NCBI RefSeq assembly: GCF_000721605.1
Contig: NZ_JOIZ01000001.1
Location: forward strand, 186,001 to 250,000
From: Streptomyces sp. NRRL S-37
GTDB lineage: Bacteria > Actinomycetota > Actinomycetes > Streptomycetales > Streptomycetaceae
Length of the DNA: 64,000 bases
Reading direction: 5' to 3'
Below are positions 25,831 to 32,200 of this stretch, piece by piece (positions within the stretch are counted from its first letter, which is position 1; each line of letters opens with the position of its first letter). The position numbers and the translations under genes are program-made. The notes beneath the pieces are model-generated. The model ran no database searches. It saw only the letters and a program-made list of their open reading frames with translations, and had not been told where the DNA came from.

Positions 25831-25868
25831 CCGACGCCGGGCGTCCGACGTCGGACGTCAGGCGTCGG
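25831..25868. terminator. Nested hairpin at the 3' end of the HTH-methylase gene
   Basis: An inner 16-base perfect palindrome CGTCCGACGTCGGACG (25842-25857) sits inside outer arms CCGACGCC (25831-25838) and GGCGTCGG (25861-25868). The right arm lies within the last codons of the methylase gene. Confidence 0.55.
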
Positions 25869-27516
25869 GCTTCAGCGCCCCGTTGCTGAGGCCGTCCCGG
25901 GCCAGTGCCGCGATCTGCCGGCTGAGTTCCGCCACCCTCCGCGACCGCTCCTCGAACTCCCTCAGCGCGTGGAACGCGGCCCCGTAGCCGCGCTGTGCGG
26001 TGATGTCCATCTGCGGGATGCGGGCGCCCTTGCTGTCGAGGCGGAAGGTGCCGCTGGCGGTGGTGGAGCGGCGGCTGTTGGCGGCGCTGTGCAGGAAGCC
26101 CTGGAGGAAGTCCGTGTCGAGCTGGTCGCTGACCGAGACCGGTTCCGGGTCCGCGTACTCGACCAGCCCGGCCCTGATCAGGTCGGCGACGCTGACGCTC
26201 GGGCCGTCCAGGGCTCCGGCGCCTTCACCGGCGATCAAGGCGGGGAGCAGTTCGGCCAGGCGCCGCACCTGCTCGGTCAGTTCCTGGCGCAAGGTGTCGT
26301 ACTCGGTCACGTAGTCGCGGTGCGACTCCTCGACGTGACGGCTCGGGGTGAGGTCGACCAGGTCGTCGAGCAGGTCGATCTGGGGGACCTCGGTGATCTG
26401 CTGGGGCCGCGGCTCCAGGGGGTCGTCCGGGCCGTTGGAGGTGAGGTCGACCATGCGTACGGCGGTGGCCGCGTCGTCCGGCGACACCGGGCGCCGCAGG
26501 TGCCACAGGTGCACGGGGAGGGAGTGCGCGGCGGCCGTGCCCGGGGGCAGCGCGGTGACCTGGGTGAGGATGCCCCGGCGGACCAGTTCGGCCCGGATGC
26601 GGCGGCCGGCCTTGCGGTAGGCCACCGAGGCGGGCATGACCATGACGAGACGGCCGCCGGGGGCGGTGTGCGCGTAGGCGTGCTGGAGCCAGGCGAGTTC
26701 GCCCTCCGCGCGGGAGGGGGTGCCGAGCTCCCAGCGGGGGTCGAGGAGGAGGTCCTCCCGGCCCCAGTCGGTGTCGCTGACCGGCGGATCGCAGACGACG
26801 AGGTCGGCCTTGAGGCCGGACCACCGGTCCGCGCGCAGGGAGTCGCCCTGCTTGATCTCGGTACGGGAAAGTCCCGCGAGGTCGGCCCGCGACTGCGCGA
26901 GACGTGCGCTGCGGGCGTCCGTTTCCTGGCCGCAGCGCCTGGCGCCCTGTCCGGCGCCGACGGCGAGCAGGAGGGTGCCGATTCCGCAGGCGGGATCGAA
27001 GAGTACGGCGCCGTCGGCCACGTCGCCCGCGAAGTGCCGGACGGCCCGGACCACTCGGGGCGAGGTCACCTGGTCCGAGCCCGCCCGCCGTACGGACTCC
27101 GTGAAGCGCTCGGCGAGGCCGTTCACCACGTCCGCGGCGGAGCCGCCGCCGGCCATCCGGCGGGCGAGCCGGACGGCCTGCTCGGGCAACGCGGCCGGTG
27201 TCTCCTCCCCGGGGGCGGCGAGGGCGTGCGCGACGTCCGCGAGCCCGCCGAGGATGTCGTCGCCGTAGGCACCCCGCAGCACCTGCCAGAGCTGGACCTC
27301 GTCGGTGACGTCCTGTCCCTTGCTCTGCTTGTCCAGCCAGGCCTGGACCTCGGCCAGGTCGAAGAGGGGGCTGTTGGCGCCGCCGCCGACCGGCGCCGGG
27401 AAGTCGTCGTACCGCCGTCGCCAGTTCGACACGGCGGCGCGGGTGACACCCGCGATACGGGCGATCTCGGAGCCGGTGACCGACGGGTTCGTCGGCGTGG
27501 CCGGGGTCTCTGGCAT
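25858..27516 (-). CDS. HTH-domain N6-adenine methylase-like protein, altered catalytic motif
   Basis: 552 residues. N-terminal MerR/XRE-like helix-turn-helix (about 12-60: SEIARIAGVTRAAVSNWRRR, DFPAPV, FDLAEVQAWL). Rossmann methyltransferase domain follows: SAM motif I is FDPACGIGTLL (about residue 170). The catalytic motif IV, normally NPPY in N6-adenine methylases, reads CDPPVSD. The C-terminal half resembles HsdM tails and ends in a specificity-like helical bundle (FEERSRRVAELSRQIAAL). No HsdS or HsdR neighbour is present. A paralogue with a normal NPPY begins at 63117. This copy may be a regulator that lost methylation activity, or a variant enzyme. Confidence 0.8.
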   Translation of the reverse strand: MPETPATPTNPSVTGSEIARIAGVTRAAVSNWRRRYDDFPAPVGGGANSPLFDLAEVQAWLDKQSKGQDVTDEVQLWQVLRGAYGDDILGGLADVAHALAAPGEETPAALPEQAVRLARRMAGGGSAADVVNGLAERFTESVRRAGSDQVTSPRVVRAVRHFAGDVADGAVLFDPACGIGTLLLAVGAGQGARRCGQETDARSARLAQSRADLAGLSRTEIKQGDSLRADRWSGLKADLVVCDPPVSDTDWGREDLLLDPRWELGTPSRAEGELAWLQHAYAHTAPGGRLVMVMPASVAYRKAGRRIRAELVRRGILTQVTALPPGTAAAHSLPVHLWHLRRPVSPDDAATAVRMVDLTSNGPDDPLEPRPQQITEVPQIDLLDDLVDLTPSRHVEESHRDYVTEYDTLRQELTEQVRRLAELLPALIAGEGAGALDGPSVSVADLIRAGLVEYADPEPVSVSDQLDTDFLQGFLHSAANSRRSTTASGTFRLDSKGARIPQMDITAQRGYGAAFHALREFEERSRRVAELSRQIAALARDGLSNGALKPDA

Positions 27517-27523
27517 ACCGCCT

Positions 27524-27553
27524 ACGGTACACAGCGCCCCGACCGCGTATCAA
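27524..27553 (-). promoter_or_regulatory. Candidate promoter of the HTH-methylase gene
   Basis: On the minus strand, TTGATA (27553-27548) and TACCGT (27529-27524) are 18 bases apart. The -10 box ends eight bases before the ATG, which would give a leaderless or nearly leaderless mRNA. Confidence 0.4.
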
Positions 27554-27564
27554 CGGAATGCGAC

Positions 27565-27581
27565 CGTTGACGACGTCAACG
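27565..27581. promoter_or_regulatory. Inverted repeat in the divergent methylase/SWIM promoter region
   Basis: CGTTGAC-GAC-GTCAACG, seven-base arms. It lies 49 bases from the methylase ATG and 115 bases from the SWIM gene start. Possible operator, for instance for the HTH-methylase itself. Confidence 0.4.
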
Positions 27582-27695
27582 ATGATCGTTTTGTCCGCCG
27601 CCTCCGCGTCCGCCCCGGGCAGGGGACGTTGTCAGTGGTCGCCGATAACTTGATCTCGTCGCGCCGCTCTGGCGCTGACGTCCCCTTTCGCATGC

Positions 27696-28214
27696 ATGGG
27701 AGATGGTGCGTTGTCGGTCCGGGAGAAGTCGAGTACGGCGCGGGTGGTGCCGCCCGCGCGACCGCGGAAGCTCGCGAAGGTGCCGTTCGTGGAGCTGGCC
27801 GACGGCCGGTTGCAGGGTGTGGTGTCCAGCGGGTCGGACATCGGGCGGGTGTACGTGTCGTCCATCGAGGCGGCGACGTACGCGTTCGCGTGCAGCACCA
27901 ACAACAACCGGCCCTGCGGCGGGGCGCGCGGGGGGTTCTGCAATCACATACGCGCCCTCGTCGACGAGGCGGTGCTGCAGTACGGCGTCGAGCGCGTGGC
28001 GCGGTATCTGAAGGCCGAGGTCTCCGGCGAGGACCCGGGCGCCCACACCGTCTTCAGCGCCATGAGCCGCACGCGGCCCGCCCAGGCCGGCAGTTCGGCG
28101 GCGGCGCAGGTGTTCAGCCGGTTCCTGCGGCACCTCGCCTATCTCGAACTCGCCCCGGCCACGGCCCCGTTGCCCGAGATGCAGTGGTTCCCGACGACGA
28201 GGGCGGTGGCGTGA
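27696..28214 (+). CDS. SWIM-type zinc finger protein
   Basis: 172 residues. Start GTG/ATG choice is uncertain; ATG at 27696 is used. A Cys/His cluster (CSTNNNRPCGG, GFCNHIRALVDEA) at about residues 66-90 has the CxC...CxH order of SWIM zinc fingers, with the usual preceding strand GRVYVSSIEAATYAFACS. SWIM proteins of this kind accompany MoxR AAA+ and vWA proteins. The stop overlaps the next start (TGATG). Known SWIM partners are longer; the following 464-residue gene may supply the remaining part as a split protein. Confidence 0.75.
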   Translation: MGDGALSVREKSSTARVVPPARPRKLAKVPFVELADGRLQGVVSSGSDIGRVYVSSIEAATYAFACSTNNNRPCGGARGGFCNHIRALVDEAVLQYGVERVARYLKAEVSGEDPGAHTVFSAMSRTRPAQAGSSAAAQVFSRFLRHLAYLELAPATAPLPEMQWFPTTRAVA

Positions 28215-29608
28215 TGCGTGCCGATCTGCTGAACGACACGGTCGACGGACTCGACGAGGCCCTCGCGGCCGTGGACGGGTTCGACGAGGTTCTCGTGGAC
28301 GGCCTGCTCCGTCCGGGGCCCGCCCAGGCCGTCGGGCTGGCCGCTCTCGCCGAGGCCGTCGCCGGGTCGCCGCTGGCCGGGCGGGTCGCCGAGGCGGCCG
28401 GGAAGACGGCCGCCGGGGCGGCCGGCGAGGATCACTTCGTGGCGCTCGCGGCCGCGCGCACCGCGCTGCTCGGTTCCGTGCACGACGCGCTCGTCCAGCG
28501 GGCCGAGGAGGCCGTCGGGCGGGCGCGGGACGGGGAGAGCGGCACGGCCGCGGCCGAAGGCGGGGAACACGCCGTCAACCTGCTTGTCGCCGCCCGTAGT
28601 TGGCTGTGCGATCTCGCGCGGGCCGGCTGGCACGGTATCGACCACGAGGTGATCGCCGGTGCCGCGCCCGTCGTGTCCGCCATGCTGCCCGACCCGGCAC
28701 TGCGCCGCCTGGCCACGCTGCTCGACGGCTTCGCCGCCGAACTCGCCGCCTCCTGCCCCGGCGCGGCACTGGAGCACGTTCCCGTGCGCCGGTGGGCCGA
28801 CCTGTGGTCGCGCGCCCTGCTGCTGACCCTGCCCGGCGCGGCGTCCGCCCCCGCGGCCGGCGAGGCGACCGGCCGGCTGCTGCCGCTCGGGGTCGACGTG
28901 CAGGAGCACGCCACCGCCGTACAGGCGCAGGTGCACGCGGTGTTCGAGCCGGCGGACGGCGGCACGCCGCGGCTGGTGCGGGCCTCGGTGTCCGCGCCGA
29001 AGCCCGACACCGTCGTCGGGGCGGGGCTGTGGCAGATGCTCCGGCCGCACCTGTCCCTGCTGGCCGCCGTGAGCGAGGGGCGGGCCATGGAGCTCGACGC
29101 GATGCCCCTCACCGGTGAGGGCGATCTGCTGTGGGACGACGCCCGGGCGCGTGCGGGCGAGCCCGCCGAGGCGTTCGCCACCGCGCGGGTGGCGCTGCCC
29201 GTCGCCGCGGCCTTCGCGACCGCTCCGCTCGACCGGCATCCGGCCCGGATCGCCGTGCCCGTCCTGCTGGAGGGGTACACCGTGGAGGAGGACGAGGGCA
29301 AGGTGGTGTTCCGGTTCGCCGACGGGCGTCTGGCCGTCGACACCGACCGGGTTCCGGCCGCCGGTCCGCTCACCCCCGAGGTCGTCGCCTCGTCCGGTGC
29401 GTGTGTCGGGCTGCTGCGGTGGGACGCCGGGGAGTTCCTGCTCCAGCCGCTCGCCGTGGAGCGGACGGTGCGGAAGAAGAGCGTCGCCGTGCACGCCGGG
29501 GCGTGGGCCGGGGGTACGGCCGACAAGGCCGGCGTGCGCGCCGAGAAGGCCGCCACGGACGCCGTCAAGGTGCTGCGCGAGCGTGCCGGAAAGCTGCTGC
29601 GGAAATGA
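28214..29608 (+). CDS. Uncharacterised protein of the SWIM-MoxR-vWA operon
   Basis: 464 residues, Ala/Val/Leu-rich, soluble, no motif for catalysis. Pieces that look conserved: ARSWLCDLARAGWHGIDHEV, PVRRWADLWSRALLL, LPLGVDVQEHATAVQAQVHA, VGAGLWQMLRPHLSLL, FLLQPLAVERTVRKKS. It overlaps the SWIM gene by one base upstream and the vWA gene by four downstream. Its place is conserved in form with four-gene SWIM/vWA/MoxR sets, where a large uncharacterised protein accompanies the zinc finger. Function unknown. Confidence 0.8.
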   Translation: MRADLLNDTVDGLDEALAAVDGFDEVLVDGLLRPGPAQAVGLAALAEAVAGSPLAGRVAEAAGKTAAGAAGEDHFVALAAARTALLGSVHDALVQRAEEAVGRARDGESGTAAAEGGEHAVNLLVAARSWLCDLARAGWHGIDHEVIAGAAPVVSAMLPDPALRRLATLLDGFAAELAASCPGAALEHVPVRRWADLWSRALLLTLPGAASAPAAGEATGRLLPLGVDVQEHATAVQAQVHAVFEPADGGTPRLVRASVSAPKPDTVVGAGLWQMLRPHLSLLAAVSEGRAMELDAMPLTGEGDLLWDDARARAGEPAEAFATARVALPVAAAFATAPLDRHPARIAVPVLLEGYTVEEDEGKVVFRFADGRLAVDTDRVPAAGPLTPEVVASSGACVGLLRWDAGEFLLQPLAVERTVRKKSVAVHAGAWAGGTADKAGVRAEKAATDAVKVLRERAGKLLRK

Positions 29609-31020
29609 GCGGGCGGACCATGGGAGGCGCCCCGGCGCCCGATCCGGACGAGAACCGGCGGCAGGTGCTGTACTGGCGCCTGCTGGCCCGTCTCTTCGAC
29701 CCCGAGGAGCAGGCGTCCCTGGAGTCGGCGAGTCTCGCCGTCGTCGAGGACGTCGGCCTGCCGGCCGCGCTGCTCGACCCGGGGGCGTCCGTCGACTCCG
29801 TGGTGCAGCGGCACCCGGAGCTGGCCGCCGAGTTCGACGGACTGATGACGCCCGAGCCGGACGAGGACGGTACGCGTGACCGGGCCGCCGAGGTGCGGCG
29901 CGCGGCGCTCGCGTCGAAGGTGCTGCTGAACGTCTTCGCCTCCGGCTCCGGCACCGTCACCGCCGAGCAGCTGGCGCGCTGGCAGTCCGACGCGGGCTGG
30001 CTGGAGCGGGCGCTGGGCTGCCGGCCCGGTGAGCTGCGCGGTGGCGCCGGCCGCGCGGGAGCCGGGCCGGGCGTCAGCCCGACCGGCACCGGTGTCGGCG
30101 CGCCCGCGCCCGACCTCAGCCGGCTGATCCCCGAGATCGGTCCTGAGCTCGGCTCCATCGAGGCCGGTCTCGTCAAGCGCATGCATCTGCGTGAGGTGCT
30201 GGCCGATCCCGCGCTGGCCTCCCGGCTGACGCCGAGCATGTCGCTGATCGAGCAGTTGCTGCGCGACAAGAACAACCTCTCCGGTGTCGCCCTCGCCAAC
30301 GCCAAGGCGCTGATCCGGCGTTACGTCGACGAGGTCACCGAAGTGCTGCGCACCCAGGTGGAGAAGGCCACGGTCGGTGAACTCGACCGGTCCGTCCCGC
30401 CCAAGCGTGTCTACCGCAACCTCGATCTCGACCGCACCATCTGGAAGAACCTCACCAACTGGGATCCGGAGGAGGAGCGGCTCTACGTCGACCGGCTCTA
30501 CTACCGGCACACCAGCCGCAAGACGACACCCCAGCGGCTGATCGTGGTCGTGGACCAGTCGGGTTCGATGGTCGACTCGATGGTCAACTGCACCATCCTG
30601 GCGTCCATCTTCGCCGGGCTGCCGAAGGTGGACGTCCACCTGATCGCGTACGACACGCAGGCGCTGGACCTCACGCCCTGGGCGCACGACCCGTTCGAGA
30701 CGCTGCTGCGGACCCAGCTCGGCGGCGGCACCGACGGCACCGTGGCGATGGCGCTCGCCCAGCCGAAGATCGCCGAGCCGCGCAACACCGTCGTGGTGTG
30801 GATCTCCGACTTCTACGAATGGCGCACCGACGAGCTGTTCGAGAGCATGGCCGCCGTTCACCGCTCGGGGGCGAAGTTCATCCCGGTGGGTTCGGTGACC
30901 AGCTCCGGGCGCGGCAGCGTCAACCCGTGGTTCCGGGAGAAGTTCAAGGACCTCGGCACGCCGGTGATCTCCGGCCACATCAAGAAGCTCGTGCACGAAC
31001 TCAAGACGTTCCTCACCTGA
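29605..31020 (+). CDS. vWA-domain protein paired with MoxR ATPase
   Basis: 471 residues, ATG at 29605 inside the preceding stop (ATGA). The N-terminal 280 residues are helical (RLIPEIGPELGSIEAGLVKR, LIEQLLRDKNNLSG). The vWA domain is C-terminal: MIDAS DQSGSM (about residue 316), GGGTDGT and WISDFYEW. MoxR-linked vWA proteins carry their domain at the C-terminus like this and are thought to present metal or substrate proteins to the ATPase. The MoxR gene follows after 55 bases. The E. coli yehLMPQ group has the same kinds of members (AAA+, vWA, SWIM). Confidence 0.88.
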   Translation: MSGRTMGGAPAPDPDENRRQVLYWRLLARLFDPEEQASLESASLAVVEDVGLPAALLDPGASVDSVVQRHPELAAEFDGLMTPEPDEDGTRDRAAEVRRAALASKVLLNVFASGSGTVTAEQLARWQSDAGWLERALGCRPGELRGGAGRAGAGPGVSPTGTGVGAPAPDLSRLIPEIGPELGSIEAGLVKRMHLREVLADPALASRLTPSMSLIEQLLRDKNNLSGVALANAKALIRRYVDEVTEVLRTQVEKATVGELDRSVPPKRVYRNLDLDRTIWKNLTNWDPEEERLYVDRLYYRHTSRKTTPQRLIVVVDQSGSMVDSMVNCTILASIFAGLPKVDVHLIAYDTQALDLTPWAHDPFETLLRTQLGGGTDGTVAMALAQPKIAEPRNTVVVWISDFYEWRTDELFESMAAVHRSGAKFIPVGSVTSSGRGSVNPWFREKFKDLGTPVISGHIKKLVHELKTFLT

Positions 31021-31075
31021 TCACCCTCATCCGCACATCTTGTCTGTGATCACCGTACGGAAAGGCCTTCCCCTC

Positions 31076-32200
31076 ATGTCCGACCTGCTGCGCGCCCCCG
31101 CCGAGATCAAGTACGCCGAGGAGCTCGACTGGCTGGAGTCGATCGACGACAACCCCAAGCCGTTCTCGTGGCGGCTGTCCCCGAAGATGGTCCGTCTGTT
31201 CATCCTCGGCTCCGAGCGCGCCGACGGCCTGGACCGGGAGGTGTCGCAGAAGTGGTTCGGCGACCGCAGCTTCGTGGAGCGGTCGATCGTCACCCTCGCC
31301 TCCGACCGCGGTCTGCTGCTCATCGGTGACCCCGGCACGGGCAAGAGCTGGCTGGCCGAGCTGCTGTCCGCCGCGATCTGCCGCAACTCCACGCTGGTGG
31401 TGCAGGGCACGGCCGGCACCACCGAGGACCACATCAAGTACTCGTGGAACGTGTCGATGGTCATCGCCAAGGGCCAGTCGCGGGAGTCGATGATCCCCTC
31501 GCCGATCATGACCGCGATGGAGGCGGGGGCCATCGGCCGCTTCGAGGAGCTGACCCGTTCCACGAGCGACGTGCAGGACGCGCTGATCTCCATCCTCTCC
31601 GAGAAGTACATCTCGGTTCCGGAGCTGGAGAGCGGCGGCGGTGACGACAACATCGTCTTCGCCAAGCCCGGCTTCTCCGTCATCGCCACGGCCAACAGCC
31701 GCGACCGGGGTGTCAACGACCTGTCCTCCGCGCTGAAGCGCCGCTTCAACTTCGTCCGCATCCCGGTGGTGACGAACAAGAAGAGCGAGGCGGAGATCGT
31801 CCGCTTCCGCACCGAGGAGCTGCTGCGCCGGCACTCGATCGACCTGGACGTGCCGCCGACCCTGCTGGACGTGCTGCTGCAGAGCTTCGCCGACCTGCGG
31901 GCGTCCGCCGCCGCGGCCGGCAGCGACGACGAGAAGCTGGAATCCGCGCTGTCGACGGCCGAGCAGATCGGTGTGCTGGAGGACGCCGTCCTGCACAGCA
32001 ACTTCTTCGGCGAGCGCACCCTGACCGCCCGCGCCCTCGCCTCCTCGCTGGTCGGCTCCCTCACCCGGCGCGAGCCCGAGGACCTGGCCATCCTCAACAA
32101 GTACCTGCACGGTGTCGTCGAGCCGCGCAGCAAGGAGGAGGGCGGCTCCTGGCCGGAGTTCCTCGAGGGCGGCCGCGACGCGATCGCCACCCTGTCATGA
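31076..32200 (+). CDS. MoxR-family AAA+ ATPase
   Basis: 374 residues; ATG at 31076, with GGAAAGG 14 bases upstream. Walker A LLIGDPGTGKSWLAE (about 84-98), Walker B region GAIGRFEELTRS, sensor 1 in FSVIATANSRDRG, arginine-finger area LSSALKRRFNFVRIP. This is the YehL-like branch of MoxR ATPases. Such enzymes act as chaperones that remodel partner proteins together with a vWA protein. The stop overlaps the ATG of the DUF5682 gene. Confidence 0.9.
   Translation: MSDLLRAPAEIKYAEELDWLESIDDNPKPFSWRLSPKMVRLFILGSERADGLDREVSQKWFGDRSFVERSIVTLASDRGLLLIGDPGTGKSWLAELLSAAICRNSTLVVQGTAGTTEDHIKYSWNVSMVIAKGQSRESMIPSPIMTAMEAGAIGRFEELTRSTSDVQDALISILSEKYISVPELESGGGDDNIVFAKPGFSVIATANSRDRGVNDLSSALKRRFNFVRIPVVTNKKSEAEIVRFRTEELLRRHSIDLDVPPTLLDVLLQSFADLRASAAAAGSDDEKLESALSTAEQIGVLEDAVLHSNFFGERTLTARALASSLVGSLTRREPEDLAILNKYLHGVVEPRSKEEGGSWPEFLEGGRDAIATLS

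Noticed and set aside
28432..30996. Long minus-strand frame opposite the SWIM operon
   Set aside because: Composition typical of an antisense GC frame; the plus-strand genes show clear vWA and other domains.
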